This document shows positions 35,397 through 46,044 of a DNA stretch of 64,000 nucleotides, piece by piece (position 1 is the stretch's first letter; each line of letters begins with the position of its first letter). The DNA comes from Streptomyces sp. 35G-GA-8 (GTDB lineage Bacteria > Actinomycetota > Actinomycetes > Streptomycetales > Streptomycetaceae). The notes under the pieces are model-generated. The model was given only the letters and a program-made list of their open reading frames with translations, was not told the DNA's origin and made no database searches. The stretch covers positions 323,608-387,607 of the forward strand of contig NZ_JAMHJQ010000004.1 of the NCBI RefSeq assembly GCF_023534745.1. The letters are read 5' to 3'. Made by a program: the position numbers and the translations under genes.

Positions 35397-36416
35397 TCAT
35401 CGGCGGGGCTGGGCGTCCAGCACCTGCTGAAGCGCCTCGAACTCCTCGACACACTTGCCCGATCCGAGCGCCACGGAGTCCAGTGGATCCTCGGCGATAT
35501 GGATCGGCATCCCGGTCTCGCGACGCAGCCGCTCATCGAGACCGCGCAGCAGGGCGCCGCCGCCGGTGAGCACGATCCCGCGGTCCATCACATCGCCGGA
35601 CAGCTCGGGCGGGCACTTGTCGAGCGTGGTCTTCACCGCGTCGACGATCGCGTTGACCGGCTCCTCGATGGCCTTGCGCACCTCGGCGGCGGAGATGACG
35701 ACGGTCTTCGGCAGCCCGGAGACCAGGTCACGGCCGCGGATCTCGGTGTGCTCGTCCTTGTCGAGGTCATAGGCGGAACCGATGGTGATCTTGATGCTCT
35801 CGGCGGTCCGCTCACCGAGGAGGAGTGAGTACTCCTTCTTGATGTGCTGGATGATCGCGTTGTCCAACTCGTCGCCGGCGACCCGGATGGACTGTGCCGT
35901 GACGATTCCGCCGAGCGAGATCACCGCGACCTCGGTCGTACCGCCACCGATGTCCACGACCATGTTGCCGGTGGCCTCGTGGACGGGGAGTCCGGAGCCG
36001 ATGGCCGCGGCCATGGGCTCCTCGATGATGTGCACCTGGCGCGCGCCCGCCTGGGTGGACGCTTCGATGACGGCGCGGCGCTCAACGCCCGTGATGCCGG
36101 AGGGCACGCAGACGACGACCCGCGGACGCGCCAGATAGCGGCGTTTGTGGATCTTCAGGATGAAGTAGCGCAGCATGCGCTCGGTGATTTCGAAGTCGGC
36201 GATAACGCCGTCCTTCAGTGGCCGGACGGCAACGATGTTGCCCGGTGTCCGGCCGATCATCTTCTTCGCCTCGGCGCCGACCGCGAGAATACCGCCGGTG
36301 TTGGTGTTGATGGCGACGACGGACGGCTCGTTGAGTACGATCCCCCGGCCTCTGACGTACACCAGCGTGTTGGCGGTCCCGAGGTCGACAGCCATGTCAC
36401 GGCCGATGAACGACAT
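35397..36416 (-). CDS. mreB: Actin-like rod-shape protein MreB
   Basis: A 339-residue ATP-binding cytoskeletal protein. The phosphate-1 motif [17 protein letters not shown], the helical region [19 protein letters not shown], the phosphate-2 motif [18 protein letters not shown] and the adenosine motif [18 protein letters not shown] are intact. In Streptomyces MreB acts mainly in spore-wall formation. The frame extends to 36506. I choose ATG 36416 because GGGGA is five bases upstream; ATG 36428, giving 343 residues, is the close alternative. First gene of mreB-mreC-mreD-PBP2-rodA. Confidence 0.97.
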   Translation of the reverse strand: MSFIGRDMAVDLGTANTLVYVRGRGIVLNEPSVVAINTNTGGILAVGAEAKKMIGRTPGNIVAVRPLKDGVIADFEITERMLRYFILKIHKRRYLARPRVVVCVPSGITGVERRAVIEASTQAGARQVHIIEEPMAAAIGSGLPVHEATGNMVVDIGGGTTEVAVISLGGIVTAQSIRVAGDELDNAIIQHIKKEYSLLLGERTAESIKITIGSAYDLDKDEHTEIRGRDLVSGLPKTVVISAAEVRKAIEEPVNAIVDAVKTTLDKCPPELSGDVMDRGIVLTGGGALLRGLDERLRRETGMPIHIAEDPLDSVALGSGKCVEEFEALQQVLDAQPRR

Positions 36417-36607
36417 GTTGTTCCCCATGAGGATGCGTCTGGCCTTCCCAAGCGTTGATGGCTTTTCAGGATGGCGAGGTGGGTGCTGTGGCTTGGAGGT
36501 TTCCATCGTAGTGCCGTCGCAAGGGCGACGGCGCGGTGGCCCACCTCAGTAAGGGTGACGAAGTGTCGGACCGATGCGTTCCCGAAAGTGGCTTAGATAT
36601 GCCCAAA

Positions 36608-36658
36608 GGCGACCGAATTCCTTCGGTCGCCCCAGGCTGTCAGCTCCGTTTGGCTGAC
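36608..36658 (-). terminator. Double hairpin after ndk
   Basis: GGCGACCGAA-TTCC-TTCGGTCGCC (36608-36631) is a 10-bp stem with a four-base loop. A shorter hairpin GTCAGC/GCTGAC lies at about 36639-36658, next to the ndk stop. Together they separate ndk from mreB. Confidence 0.75.
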
Positions 36659-36664
36659 GTGCGG

Positions 36665-37078
36665 TCAGGAAAGTCCCGGGAAGAAGATTTTGAGTTCCCG
36701 AATGGCGGACTCCTCCGAGTCCGAAGCGTGGATCAGGTTCTCCCGGACGATGGTCCCGAAGTCCCCCCGGATGGACCCCGGCGCTGCGGCGATCGGGTCA
36801 GTCGGACCGGCGAGCGCGCGGACGCCCTCGATGACCCGCTCGCCGTCGACGACCAGAGCGACGACCGGCCCTGAGGCCATGAACGCGACCAGCGGCTCGT
36901 AGAAGGGCTTCCCCTTGTGCTCGCCGTAGTGCTGCTCCAGCGTGTCCTGGTCGAGCGTGCGCAGCTCCATGGCGCTGATGGTCCAGCCGGCCTTGCGCTC
37001 GATACGGCCGACGATCTCGCCGACCAGGCCGCGGCGTACGGCATCCGGCTTGAGCAGGACAAGCGTGCGCTGGCTCAC
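36665..37078 (-). CDS. ndk: Nucleoside diphosphate kinase
   Basis: A 137-residue enzyme of typical length that transfers the gamma-phosphate between nucleoside tri- and diphosphates via phospho-histidine. It begins (GTG) SQRTLVLLKPDAVRRGLVGE. The active-site histidine is His117 in ENLIHASDS, with GSIRGDFG upstream. GTG 37078 has GAAGGAG eight bases upstream; the longer frame to 37147 lacks this. Located after DUF4233 and folC. Confidence 0.98.
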   Translation of the reverse strand: MSQRTLVLLKPDAVRRGLVGEIVGRIERKAGWTISAMELRTLDQDTLEQHYGEHKGKPFYEPLVAFMASGPVVALVVDGERVIEGVRALAGPTDPIAAAPGSIRGDFGTIVRENLIHASDSEESAIRELKIFFPGLS

Positions 37079-37143
37079 TGTGCGGGCTCCTTCTACTACG
37101 GGGTGCGGGCCCTCAGAGGCTACAGGGCATACCACACTGTCGA

Positions 37144-37497
37144 TCACACAGCGTCAGCCTCTGCCGATGACTGTTCGGCCCAGCGCGCCTTCGCCTGGTC
37201 GATCTGCCGGCCGAAGTGGACCGAGGCAGCCCACAGGGCCGCGAAGATCACGCCGAGGACGAACATGGCGGGCACCACGAAACCGCTGGCGAACAGCGCG
37301 ACCTGGAGCGCCCAGCCGAGCTCGACACCGCCCGGACGGGTGATCATCCCGCAGAGCACCAGGGACAGCAGCATCCCGATGCCGCAGACCGTCCAGACCG
37401 TCCCCACCGACAGATCGTCCAGCTTCATCGCGACGAGACCGGCGAAGCCGATCACGAAGAACTCACCGATCAGTGTGGACGCACAGAGCGTACGCAT
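37144..37497 (-). CDS. DUF4233 membrane protein
   Basis: A 117-residue protein with four predicted membrane helices (LIGEFFVIGFAGLVAMKL; TVWTVCGIGMLLSLVLCGMI; WALQVALFASGFVVPAMFVL; LGVIFAALWAASVHFG) and a short charged C-terminus. I recognise the family as DUF4233, which in actinobacteria regularly follows folC. Its function is unknown. Only five bases separate it from the folC stop, so it is almost certainly co-translated with folC. Confidence 0.9.
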   Translation of the reverse strand: MRTLCASTLIGEFFVIGFAGLVAMKLDDLSVGTVWTVCGIGMLLSLVLCGMITRPGGVELGWALQVALFASGFVVPAMFVLGVIFAALWAASVHFGRQIDQAKARWAEQSSAEADAV

Positions 37498-37502
37498 CGG
37501 AT

Positions 37503-39017
37503 TCAGCGCCTCCTCAGCAACAGCCGGGCCTCGCCGACCGTGATCACCGAGCCGGTGACCAGGACCCCGGCGCCCGCGAACTCGGACTCCTCCTCGGCGA
37601 GCGTGATCGCCGCCTCCAGCGCGTCATCGAGGCGCGGCTCGACCTGGACCCGGTCCTCCCCGAAGACCTCGACGGCGACAGCCGCCAGCTCGTCCGCGCC
37701 CAGCGCGCGGAAACTGGAGTTCTGCGTGACGACGATCTCCGAGCAGATCGGCTCCAGCGCTTCCAGCACCCCGCGGACGTCCTTGCCGTCGCTGGAACCC
37801 ACCACACCGATCAGCCGGCTGAAGCCGAACGACTCGGTGATGGCCTCGGCCGCGGCACGCGCCCCGGCCGGGTTGTGCGCCGCGTCCAGCACCACCGTCG
37901 GCGAACGCCGTACGACCTCCAGGCGGCCCGGCGAGGAGACCGAGGCGAACGCCTTGCGGACCGTGTCCATGTCGAGCCGGCGGGCGTGCTGCGCGCCGAT
38001 CCCGAAGAACGCCTCGACGGCGGCGAGCGCCACCGACGCGTTCTGCGCCTGATGCGCGCCGTACAACGGAAGGAAGATCTGCTCGTACTCACCGCCGAGA
38101 CCGCGCAGGGTCAGCAGCTGGCCGCCGACCGCGATCTCGCGGGCGACCACACCGAACTCCATGCCCGCGCGGGCGACCGTCGCGTCCACGTCGACGGCCT
38201 TCTTCAGCATCACCTGAGCGGCGTCCACCGGCTGCTGCGCCAGGATGACCGTCGAGCCCGGCTTGATGATCCCGGACTTCTCCACGGCGATCTCACCGGG
38301 TGTGGAGCCGAGCCGGTCCGTGTGGTCCAGATCGATCGGCATGACGACGGCGACGGAGGCGTCGATGACATTCGTCGCGTCCCAGGTGCCGCCCATGCCG
38401 ACCTCGACCACGGCGACATCCACCGGCGCGTCCGCGAAGGCGGCGTAGGCCATGCCGGTCAGCACCTCGAAGAAGGAGAGCCGGTACTCCTGCGCGGCGT
38501 CGACCATCTCGACATACGGCTTGATGTCCCCGTACGTCTCGATGAACCGCTCGGCGGAGATCGGGGCGCCGTCCAGACTGATCCGCTCGGTGATGGACTG
38601 GACATGCGGGCTCGTATACCGGCCGGTACGCAGATCGAACGCGCCGAGCAGCGCCTCGATCATGCGGGCCGTGGAGGTCTTGCCGTTGGTGCCGGTGATG
38701 TGGATCGACGGATAGGCGCGCTGGGGGTCGCCCAGCACATCCATCAGACCCTTGATCCTGGTGACCGACGGGTCGAGTTTCGTCTCGCCCCAGCGGCCCG
38801 CCAGCTCCTGCTCGACGGTGCGCAGCGCCTTGTCCACCTCCGGGTCCTCGGGGCGTGCCGGGACGCCGTCACCCTGCGCGGGCCCGGCCTGGGCGCGCAG
38901 CGTACGGCTGCCGGCCTCGATCACCGCGAGGTCGGGGTCTCGGTCGGTCGCGGCGTCGACGATCTCATCGAATTCGTCGTACTCGCCGGGCTGGTCGGAA
39001 GGACGGTGCTCGCTCAC
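37503..39017 (-). CDS. folC: Folylpolyglutamate synthase / dihydrofolate synthase
   Basis: A 504-residue Mur-ligase-type enzyme that adds glutamate to dihydropteroate and tetrahydrofolate. The P-loop is ITGTNGKTSTARMIEALL (about residue 107), with FFEVLTGMAYAAFAD, VVEVGMGGTWDATNVID and VLDAAHNPAGARAAAEA following. An acidic extension of about 60 residues precedes the ligase core. GTG 39017 lacks a ribosome-binding site but has TAGACT six bases upstream, a leaderless pattern. It is flanked by valS and DUF4233. Confidence 0.96.
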   Translation of the reverse strand: MSEHRPSDQPGEYDEFDEIVDAATDRDPDLAVIEAGSRTLRAQAGPAQGDGVPARPEDPEVDKALRTVEQELAGRWGETKLDPSVTRIKGLMDVLGDPQRAYPSIHITGTNGKTSTARMIEALLGAFDLRTGRYTSPHVQSITERISLDGAPISAERFIETYGDIKPYVEMVDAAQEYRLSFFEVLTGMAYAAFADAPVDVAVVEVGMGGTWDATNVIDASVAVVMPIDLDHTDRLGSTPGEIAVEKSGIIKPGSTVILAQQPVDAAQVMLKKAVDVDATVARAGMEFGVVAREIAVGGQLLTLRGLGGEYEQIFLPLYGAHQAQNASVALAAVEAFFGIGAQHARRLDMDTVRKAFASVSSPGRLEVVRRSPTVVLDAAHNPAGARAAAEAITESFGFSRLIGVVGSSDGKDVRGVLEALEPICSEIVVTQNSSFRALGADELAAVAVEVFGEDRVQVEPRLDDALEAAITLAEEESEFAGAGVLVTGSVITVGEARLLLRRR

Positions 39018-39074
39018 GCGACCAGTCTACGGAGCACCACCGACACCGGTCGCCCGCGCCCCGGCTCCGTACGG

Positions 39075-39110
39075 GAGCGGGGCCCCGGCCAGGTGGCAGG
39101 GGCCCCGCTC
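39075..39110 (-). terminator. Terminator after valS
   Basis: A perfect 12-bp stem GAGCGGGGCCCC/GGGGCCCCGCTC (39075-39086 with 39099-39110) with a 12-base loop, just past the valS stop. Confidence 0.8.
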
Positions 39111-39130
39111 GCGGGTGCTCGTGGGGCAGG

Positions 39131-41752
39131 TCAGCCCTGGGGCAGGCCCGCGAGCTGCGCGGTCAGCCGCTCGATGTCCGCCTCGGCCTTGGTGAGCCGA
39201 CCGCGGATCTTCTCGACCACATTGTCGGGGGCTTTGGCGAGGAACGCCTCGTTGCCGAGCTTCGCCGTCGCCTGCGCCTTCTCCTTCTCCGCCGCGCCGA
39301 GGTCCTTCGTCAGGCGCTTGCGCTCCGCCTCGACGTCGATCGTGCCCGACAGATCGAGCGCGACCGTCGCCCCCTCGACCGGCAGCGTCGCGGTGGCGTG
39401 GAAGCCCTCGCCCTCCGGCTGGAGGCGCAGCAGCTGCCGGATCGCCGCCTCGTGCGCGGCCAGCGGCGTACCCGTGAGATCCAGCCGCGCCGGGACCTTC
39501 TGGCCGGGCTGGAGCCCCTGGTCGGAGCGGAACCGGCGGACCTCGGTGATCACCTGCTGAAGGTGTTCGATCTCCCGCTCGGCCGCCGGGTCGCGGAACC
39601 CGCTGTCGGCCGGCCAGTCGGCGACGACGACCGACTCCTTGCCGGTGAGCGTGGTCCAGAGCGTCTCGGTGACGAAGGGGATGACCGGGTGCAGCAGACG
39701 CAGGGTGAGATCGAGGACCTCGCCGAGGACCCGTCCGGAGACCTTCGCCGCCTCGCCGCCCTCGATGAAGGTGGTCTTGGACAGCTCCACGTACCAGTCG
39801 AAGACCTCGTCCCAGGCAAAGTGGAAGAGCGCGTCGGACAACTTCGCGAACTGGTAGTCCTCGTAGTACGCGTCGACCTCCGCGATCACGGCGTTGAGCC
39901 GCGACAGGATCCACCGGTCGGTGGCGGACAGCTCGGCCGCGTCGGGCAGCGGGCCCTCGACGGTCGCGCCGTTCATCATCGCGAAGCGCGTGGCGTTCCA
40001 GACCTTGTTGGCGAAGTTCCGGGAGCCCTGGACCCAGTCCTCGCCGATCGGCACGTCAATGCCCGGGTTGGCACCACGGGCCAGGGTGAACCGGACCGCG
40101 TCCGTCCCGTACTTGTCCATCCAGTCCAGCGGATTGACGACATTGCCGAAGGCCTTCGACATCTTCTTGCCGTGCTCGTCACGGACCATGCCGTGCAGCA
40201 CGATCGTGTGGAACGGCGGCGTGCCGTCCATCGCGTACAGACCGAACATCATCATCCGGGCGACCCAGAAGAAGAGGATGTCGTAGCCGGTGATCAGGAT
40301 CGAGTTCGGATAGAACTTCTCGACGCTCGGGGTCTGTTCGGGCCAGCCGAGCGTGGAGAACGGCCACAGCCCCGACGAGAACCACGTGTCCAGGACATCC
40401 GTGTCCTGCGTCCAGCCCTCGCCGGTCGGCGCCTCGTCGTCGGGACCGACGCAGACGGTCTCGCCGTTGGGCCCGTACCAGACGGGGATGCGATGGCCCC
40501 ACCACAGCTGCCGGGAGATGCACCAGTCGTGGAGGTTGTCGACCCAGCCGAAGTAGCGGGACTCCATCTCCTTCGGGTGGATCGCGACCTCACCGTCACG
40601 GACGGCGTCACCGGCCGCCTTGGCCAGCGGCCCGACCTTGACCCACCACTGGAGCGAAAGGCGCGGCTCGATGGTGGTCTTGCAGCGGGAGCAGTGTCCG
40701 ACGGAGTGCGTGTACGGGCGCTTCTCGGCGACGATGCGGCCCTCGGCCCGCAGCGCGGCGACGATGGCGCTGCGCGCCTCCATCCGGTCGAGCCCCTGGA
40801 ACGGTCCCGGGACGGTGATCACGGCGCGCTCGTCCATGACCGTGATGTTCGGCAGATCGTGCCGGCGGCCGATCTCGAAGTCGTTCGGGTCGTGCGCGGG
40901 CGTCACCTTGACGGCGCCCGTACCGAACTCCGGGTCGACATGGGTGTCCGCGACGACCGGGATCGTACGGTCGGTCAGCGGCAGCTTGATCCGCTTGCCG
41001 ACGAGATGCGCGTACCGCTCGTCGTCGGGGTGGACGGCGACGGCCGTGTCACCGAGCATCGTCTCGGCGCGGGTGGTCGCGACGACGACGGAGTCCTCTC
41101 CCTCGCCGTACTTGAGCGAGACCAGCTCGCCGTCGTCGTCCTGGTACTCCACCTCGATGTCGGAGATCGCGGTGAGACAGCGCGGGCACCAGTTGATGAT
41201 GCGCTCGGCGCGGTAGATCAGCTCGTCGTCGTAGAGCTTCTTGAAGATCGTCTGAACGGCCTTGGACAGCCCCTCGTCCATGGTGAACCGCTCACGCGAC
41301 CAGGCGACACCGTCCCCGAGGCGGCGCATCTGTCCGGAGATCTGTCCACCGGACTCGGCCTTCCACTTCCAGACGCGCTCGACGAACGCCTCGCGCCCCA
41401 GGTCGTGCCGGGACTTGCCCTCCTTGCCGAGCTCGCGCTCGACGACGTTCTGCGTGGCGATGCCCGCGTGGTCCATGCCGGGCTGCCACAGCGTCTCGTA
41501 CCCCTGCATGCGCTTGCGGCGCGTGACGGCGTCGATGAGCGTGTGCTCGAAGGCGTGCCCGAGGTGCAGGCTGCCGGTGACGTTCGGCGGCGGGATGACG
41601 ACGGTGAACGGCGGCTTCCCGCTCTTCTCGTCGGCCTCGAAGTAACCGCGGTCTACCCAGCGCTCGTACAGCTTCCCCTCCACCTCGGCCGGCACGTACT
41701 GGGTCGGCAGTTCGGGGTTGCTCGCTGGCTGCTGCTGAGTGTTCTCGGTCAC
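39131..41752 (-). CDS. valS: Valyl-tRNA synthetase
   Basis: An 873-residue class I aminoacyl-tRNA synthetase. The catalytic HIGH-type motif is [18 protein letters not shown] (about residue 60). The class motif KMSKS appears as [10 protein letters not shown] (about 529). An editing domain ([18 protein letters not shown], about 245) and a C-terminal coiled-coil arm ([20 protein letters not shown]) are present. GTG 41752 has no ribosome-binding site but TAAACT lies seven bases upstream, suggesting a leaderless mRNA. I saw no T-box leader. Confidence 0.98.
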   Translation of the reverse strand: MTENTQQQPASNPELPTQYVPAEVEGKLYERWVDRGYFEADEKSGKPPFTVVIPPPNVTGSLHLGHAFEHTLIDAVTRRKRMQGYETLWQPGMDHAGIATQNVVERELGKEGKSRHDLGREAFVERVWKWKAESGGQISGQMRRLGDGVAWSRERFTMDEGLSKAVQTIFKKLYDDELIYRAERIINWCPRCLTAISDIEVEYQDDDGELVSLKYGEGEDSVVVATTRAETMLGDTAVAVHPDDERYAHLVGKRIKLPLTDRTIPVVADTHVDPEFGTGAVKVTPAHDPNDFEIGRRHDLPNITVMDERAVITVPGPFQGLDRMEARSAIVAALRAEGRIVAEKRPYTHSVGHCSRCKTTIEPRLSLQWWVKVGPLAKAAGDAVRDGEVAIHPKEMESRYFGWVDNLHDWCISRQLWWGHRIPVWYGPNGETVCVGPDDEAPTGEGWTQDTDVLDTWFSSGLWPFSTLGWPEQTPSVEKFYPNSILITGYDILFFWVARMMMFGLYAMDGTPPFHTIVLHGMVRDEHGKKMSKAFGNVVNPLDWMDKYGTDAVRFTLARGANPGIDVPIGEDWVQGSRNFANKVWNATRFAMMNGATVEGPLPDAAELSATDRWILSRLNAVIAEVDAYYEDYQFAKLSDALFHFAWDEVFDWYVELSKTTFIEGGEAAKVSGRVLGEVLDLTLRLLHPVIPFVTETLWTTLTGKESVVVADWPADSGFRDPAAEREIEHLQQVITEVRRFRSDQGLQPGQKVPARLDLTGTPLAAHEAAIRQLLRLQPEGEGFHATATLPVEGATVALDLSGTIDVEAERKRLTKDLGAAEKEKAQATAKLGNEAFLAKAPDNVVEKIRGRLTKAEADIERLTAQLAGLPQG

Positions 41753-41888
41753 GGGGCACAGTTTAGAGGTGTCACCGCCCCGTACTGAAACGGGATAGTT
41801 CGGTAACGGTGCGGCCCCGGGTGGCCCCGGTCACCGGCTCGTCCGTCAGGATGTTCGGAACGCATAAGCAACTAACAGGGGACAGCAC

Positions 41889-42860
41889 ATGAGTTATAAC
41901 CAGCCGGGCCCATACGGTGGCCAGCAGCCTCAGCAGCCAGGACCGTACGGCCAGCCGGGTCCCTACGGCCAGCAGCCGCCCCAGGGGCCCCCGGCGCCCG
42001 GCTACGGTTACCCGCAGCAGTCCCCGCAGGGTGTCCCCCCGCAGCAGCCGCAGGGCTACGGCTATCCGCAGCAGCCTGGACCGTACGGCCAGCCTCCCCA
42101 GCAGCCCCCGTACGGTCAGCAGCCCCCCTACGGCGGCGGCCAGTACCCGCCCCCGCCCGGCCAGGCCCCCAAGAAGAAGACGGGCCTGATAATCGGCGCG
42201 TCCGTGCTGGCTCTCGCGGTGATCGCGGGCGGCGCGTACTTCCTGGTGGGAGACGGCGGCGGCGCCTCCGTCGCGGACGACGGCCCGCACAAGCTGACGA
42301 CGCCGGCGACGGTGCTCAACGGCGAGTACAAGAAGGGCGAGAGCAGCGGCGGCGACGGCGGCATGACCGAGAGCGACCTCAAGGACGCCGAGAGCTGGGG
42401 CGTGAAGAACCCCAAGGACGTCAGCGCCGACTACGAGGCCGGCGACAAGGACAACCCGCTGGCCGGCAAGGCCCTGAACTTCGGCGGGGTCTATGGCGAG
42501 ATCGACGACCCGGAGAAGGTCGTGGACGCCATGTTCGCCTATATGAAGCAGAAGTCCACGGAGGGGAAGGACTCCATGGGCGAGATGGTCGGCAGCCCCC
42601 AGGCGTTCACGCCCGAGGGTCTGGACAACGCCGTCCTGAAGTGCCAGGAGCTGAAGGTCAAGAACGACGGGTCCGGCACCGGCGCCGCCGCCGGACCGAA
42701 GGAGATCACCTTCCCCCTCTGCGTCTGGGGCGACCGCAGCACCCTCGGCTTCTCGATGCACATCGAGATCGCCAACGCGATGGCGGGCAAGAGCGCGTCT
42801 CTCGAAGACGCCGCGGCCATCGCCGCGAAGCTCCGGAGCGATGTCCGCGTCAAGCTCTGA
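41889..42860 (+). CDS. Single-pass membrane protein with Pro/Gln/Tyr-rich N-terminus
   Basis: A 323-residue protein of unknown function. Residues 1-95 are low complexity with repeated GPYGQ, GYGYPQQ and PPYG units, and are probably disordered and cytoplasmic. A basic patch PKKK leads into one helix (GLIIGASVLALAVIAGGAYFLV). The extracytoplasmic domain of about 200 residues contains two cysteines (LKCQELKV and FPLCVWGD) that may form a disulphide. Such proteins are common in Streptomyces. GGGGA six bases before the ATG supports the start. It is divergent from valS. Confidence 0.85.
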   Translation: MSYNQPGPYGGQQPQQPGPYGQPGPYGQQPPQGPPAPGYGYPQQSPQGVPPQQPQGYGYPQQPGPYGQPPQQPPYGQQPPYGGGQYPPPPGQAPKKKTGLIIGASVLALAVIAGGAYFLVGDGGGASVADDGPHKLTTPATVLNGEYKKGESSGGDGGMTESDLKDAESWGVKNPKDVSADYEAGDKDNPLAGKALNFGGVYGEIDDPEKVVDAMFAYMKQKSTEGKDSMGEMVGSPQAFTPEGLDNAVLKCQELKVKNDGSGTGAAAGPKEITFPLCVWGDRSTLGFSMHIEIANAMAGKSASLEDAAAIAAKLRSDVRVKL

Positions 42861-42870
42861 GCGCGTAGCC

Positions 42871-42915
42871 ACAGAGGGGCGCCCGGCCAGTCGCACTGGC
42901 CGGGCGCCCCTCTGT
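42871..42915. terminator. Strong bidirectional terminator
   Basis: A perfect 20-bp stem (42871-42890 with 42896-42915) with loop TCGCA lies between the convergent membrane-protein gene and clpX. Confidence 0.9.
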
Positions 42916-42944
42916 TGTGCGTACGCGGACCGTCGCGCCGACGG

Positions 42945-44237
42945 TTACGCCGACTTCTCGTGGCGGCCGTCGCTCTTCACGATGCGCGGCTCGCGCGGGA
43001 CCAGCGTCGGGTTCACGTTGTCGCGCACGACCTCCGCCGTGATGACGACCCGGGCGACGTCCTTGCGGGACGGCACCTCGTACATCACCGACTGGAGCAC
43101 CTCTTCGAGGATGGCGCGCAGACCGCGCGCGCCCGTGCCGCGCAGGATCGCCTGGTCGGCGATGGCCTCCAGGGAGGGGCGGTCGAAGTCCAGCTCCACA
43201 CCGTCGAGTTCGAAGAGCCGCTGATACTGCTTCACCAGCGCGTTGCGCGGCTCGACCAGAATCTGGAGAAGGGCCTCGCGGTCCAGGTTGTGGACGGAGG
43301 TGAGGACCGGGAGGCGGCCGATGAACTCCGGGATCATCCCGAACTTCACCAGGTCCTCCGGCATGACCTCCTGGAACTGGTCGCTCGCCTCGATCTCGCG
43401 CTTCGAGCGGATCGTCGCGCCGAAGCCGATGCCCTTCGCTCCCGCGCGCGACTCGATGATCTTCTCCAGACCGGCGAAGGCGCCGCCCACGATGAAGAGC
43501 ACGTTCGTCGTGTCGATCTGGATGAACTCCTGGTGCGGGTGTTTCCGGCCGCCCTGCGGCGGTACGGAGGCGGTGGTGCCCTCCAGGATCTTCAGCAGGG
43601 CCTGCTGGACGCCCTCGCCGGAGACATCGCGGGTGATCGACGGGTTCTCGCTCTTGCGGGCGACCTTGTCGATCTCGTCGATGTAGATGATTCCGGTCTC
43701 GGCCTTCTTGACGTCGTAGTCGGCCGCCTGGATCAGCTTCAGCAGGATGTTCTCGACGTCCTCGCCCACATAACCGGCCTCCGTGAGCGCGGTGGCGTCG
43801 GCGATCGCGAACGGTACGTTCAGCATGCGCGCGAGCGTCTGGGCGAGCAGCGTCTTGCCCGAGCCGGTCGGGCCCAGCAGAAGGATGTTGGACTTGGCGA
43901 GCTCGATCGCGTCCTCGCGCCCCGACACTCCGCCGTTCTCGCCGGCCTGAACGCGCTTGTAGTGGTTGTAAACCGCCACGGAGAGGGCCTTCTTCGCGGG
44001 CTCCTGGCCTACGACGTATCCCTCGAGGAACTCGTAGATCTCGCGCGGCTTGGGCAGTTCCTCCCACCGCACCTCGGAGGTCTCCGCGAGCTCCTCCTCG
44101 ATGATCTCGTTGCAGAGGTCGATGCACTCGTCGCAGATGTACACACCGGGACCCGCGATGAGCTTCTTCACCTGCTTCTGGCTCTTCCCGCAGAACGAGC
44201 ACTTGAGCAGATCGCCGCCATCACCGATGCGTGCCAC
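42945..44237 (-). CDS. clpX: ClpX, ATPase subunit of Clp protease
   Basis: A 430-residue AAA+ unfoldase that feeds tagged proteins to ClpP. The N-terminal zinc domain has CSFCGKS and CDECIDLC. The AAA+ core has Walker A GPTGSGKT, Walker [10 protein letters not shown], the IGF-type ClpP-contact loop as GIGFGAT, the pore loop GYVGED, and sensor 2 near [13 protein letters not shown]. It is downstream of clpP1 and clpP2 on the same strand, with an intergenic gap of 146 bases, so it may have its own promoter. Confidence 0.99.
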   Translation of the reverse strand: MARIGDGGDLLKCSFCGKSQKQVKKLIAGPGVYICDECIDLCNEIIEEELAETSEVRWEELPKPREIYEFLEGYVVGQEPAKKALSVAVYNHYKRVQAGENGGVSGREDAIELAKSNILLLGPTGSGKTLLAQTLARMLNVPFAIADATALTEAGYVGEDVENILLKLIQAADYDVKKAETGIIYIDEIDKVARKSENPSITRDVSGEGVQQALLKILEGTTASVPPQGGRKHPHQEFIQIDTTNVLFIVGGAFAGLEKIIESRAGAKGIGFGATIRSKREIEASDQFQEVMPEDLVKFGMIPEFIGRLPVLTSVHNLDREALLQILVEPRNALVKQYQRLFELDGVELDFDRPSLEAIADQAILRGTGARGLRAILEEVLQSVMYEVPSRKDVARVVITAEVVRDNVNPTLVPREPRIVKSDGRHEKSA

Positions 44238-44383
44238 GAGGTGCTTCCCCTTCGCCTGGGAGCAGCCTGGTTCAGCGGCTCCTGTGCCTCATATCCGACG
44301 GTACCTTGCCCGGGCCCTCGTTCGGGCCCCCCTTGGCGCGGTTCACACATGGTCGTGGGACCGCGCCAAGGGCGCCGGGTGTG

Positions 44384-45043
44384 TCAGGCGGCCGCAGCGG
44401 CCGTGGTCTTGCGGGTCGACACGATCTGGTCGACAAGTCCGTACGCGAGCGCGTCCTCGGCGGTCAGGATCTTGTCGCGCTCGATGTCGTCGCGGACCTT
44501 CTCGATCGGCGTCGTCGAGTGCTTCGCCAGCATCTCTTCGAGCTGGGCGCGCATCCGCAGGATCTCGTTGGCCGCGATCTCCAGGTCGGAGAGCTGCTCC
44601 CGGCCGGTCTGGCTGGACGGCTGGTGGATGAGCACACGCGCGTTCGGCAGCGCCAGTCGCTTGCCGGCGGTGCCGGCGGCGAGCAGCACGGCGGCGGCGG
44701 AGGCGGCCTGGCCCATGCACACGGTCTGGATGTCCGGCTTCACGAACTGCATCGTGTCGTAGATGGCGGTGAGCGCCGTCATCGAGCCACCGGGGCTGTT
44801 GATGTAGATCGAGATGTCGCGGTCCGGGTCCATCGACTCCAGGCAGAGCAGCTGCGCCATGACGTCGTTGGCGGAGGCGTCGTCGATCTGCACCCCGAGG
44901 AAGATCACGCGCTCCTCGAAGAGCTTCGCGTACGGGTCGTACTCGCGCACGCCCTGCGACGTGCGCTCCACGAAGCGCGGGACGACGTAACGGTTGTCCA
45001 CCTGCGGGCCGGTGTAGAGGCCGCTCGCGGAGTAGTTGTTCAT
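44384..45043 (-). CDS. clpP2: ClpP2 protease subunit
   Basis: A 219-residue serine peptidase subunit. The catalytic serine is in [11 protein letters not shown], the histidine in RVLIHQPS, and the aspartate follows in the [12 protein letters not shown] region. In Streptomyces ClpP1 and ClpP2 are encoded together and work with ClpX or ClpC. ATG 45043 gives [20 protein letters not shown], the usual beginning; ATG 45058 is the alternative, and the open frame runs on into clpP1. Confidence 0.97.
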   Translation of the reverse strand: MNNYSASGLYTGPQVDNRYVVPRFVERTSQGVREYDPYAKLFEERVIFLGVQIDDASANDVMAQLLCLESMDPDRDISIYINSPGGSMTALTAIYDTMQFVKPDIQTVCMGQAASAAAVLLAAGTAGKRLALPNARVLIHQPSSQTGREQLSDLEIAANEILRMRAQLEEMLAKHSTTPIEKVRDDIERDKILTAEDALAYGLVDQIVSTRKTTAAAAA

Positions 45044-45104
45044 GTGGGTGTTCACCATCCTGTGGCGTTCGGTGGGCTGGGCCGGCTGGTCGGGGCTGGT
45101 GATC

Positions 45105-45722
45105 TCAGGCCCCGGTACCGCCGCCGCCCGGAACACCCGAAGCAGCGGAGATGATCTCGTCGATGATGCCGTAGGCCTTGGCCTCCTCGGCGGTGAACCA
45201 GCGGTCGCGGTCACCGTCGCGGATGATCGCCTCTTCCGTCTGGCCGGTGTGGCGCGCGGTGATCTCGGCCATGCGCTTCTTCGTACGGAGCAGCTGCTCG
45301 GCCTGGATCTTGATGTCGGAGGCGGTGCCGCCGAGGCCCGCGGAGCCCTGGTGCATGAGGATGTCGGTGTGCGGCAGCGCGAAGCGCTTGCCCGCGGTGC
45401 CGCCGGTCAGCAGGAACTGGCCCATCGAGGCGGCGAGGCCCATACCGATGGTGACCACGTCGTTCGGGATGTACTGCATGGTGTCGTAGACGGCCATGCC
45501 GGCCGTCACCGAGCCACCGGGGCTGTTGATGTAGAGGTAGATGTCCTTCTCGGGTTCGGCCGCGAGGAGGAGGAGCTGCGCCGTGATCTTGTTGGCGATG
45601 TCATCGTCGACCTGCTGGCCGAGGAAGATGATCCGCTCTCCGAGCAGCCGGCTGTAGACCTGGTCGCCGAGGCCACCACCGAGGGACGGCTCACCGGCGG
45701 CGTAAGGCATCAGATTCGTCAC
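45105..45722 (-). CDS. clpP1: ClpP1 protease subunit
   Basis: A 205-residue serine peptidase subunit. The catalytic serine is in [13 protein letters not shown] and the histidine in [12 protein letters not shown], with the handle helix and [13 protein letters not shown] at the end. Its sequence differs clearly from ClpP2 next door, consistent with a mixed ClpP1P2 system. ClgR is the known activator of this operon in Streptomyces, and a candidate site lies upstream at 45855-45870. Confidence 0.98.
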   Translation of the reverse strand: MTNLMPYAAGEPSLGGGLGDQVYSRLLGERIIFLGQQVDDDIANKITAQLLLLAAEPEKDIYLYINSPGGSVTAGMAVYDTMQYIPNDVVTIGMGLAASMGQFLLTGGTAGKRFALPHTDILMHQGSAGLGGTASDIKIQAEQLLRTKKRMAEITARHTGQTEEAIIRDGDRDRWFTAEEAKAYGIIDEIISAASGVPGGGGTGA

Positions 45723-45809
45723 GTATACACCTGCTCGTCTCTGACGGCTGCGGCCGTCTCAGCGTCTTCGTACCGGGGACGGGAGACTCCCCTGCCCTCG
45801 TATTCATGG

Positions 45810-45870
45810 ACCCTAACGCGCTGGTCGGCGCGGGCCATCCCGCTTCCGTGGCTGTTCGCTGGGAGCGCAA
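45810..45870 (-). promoter_or_regulatory. Probable clpP1 promoter with ClgR-type operator
   Basis: TTCGCTGGGAGCGCAA (45855-45870) is a palindrome, TTCGCT-3-AGCGAA with one mismatch, like the ClgR sites known before clpP1 in actinobacteria. A -10-like TAGGGT reads leftwards at 45810-45815, which puts the palindrome around -45 to -60, a normal activator position. Confidence 0.5.
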
Positions 45871-45959
45871 GGCAGTTGGGGCCCCATACGGCCCTGAGCG
45901 GGCCTGCCGGCCCGCCCCCGGCCCCCCGTGCCACCCCGGGCACCGTCGGGCCCTCACCG

Positions 45960-46021
45960 GTCCCGTACGGCGCCGGGGGCGTACGGGACGGGCCCCGGTC
46001 GCGTGTGCGTCCGGGGCCCGT
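45960..46021 (-). terminator. Double terminator after tig
   Basis: Two adjacent perfect hairpins: 10 bp (45960-45969 with 45980-45989) and 11 bp (45988-45998 with 46011-46021). They lie just past the trigger factor stop and before the clpP1 promoter region. Confidence 0.8.
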
Positions 46022-46044
46022 CCTGGCGTTCAGAGCGAGACGGC

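Noticed and set aside
41753-41888. A T-box leader before valS
   Set aside because: The start appears leaderless (TAAACT seven bases before GTG). The gap holds no specifier or antiterminator structure.
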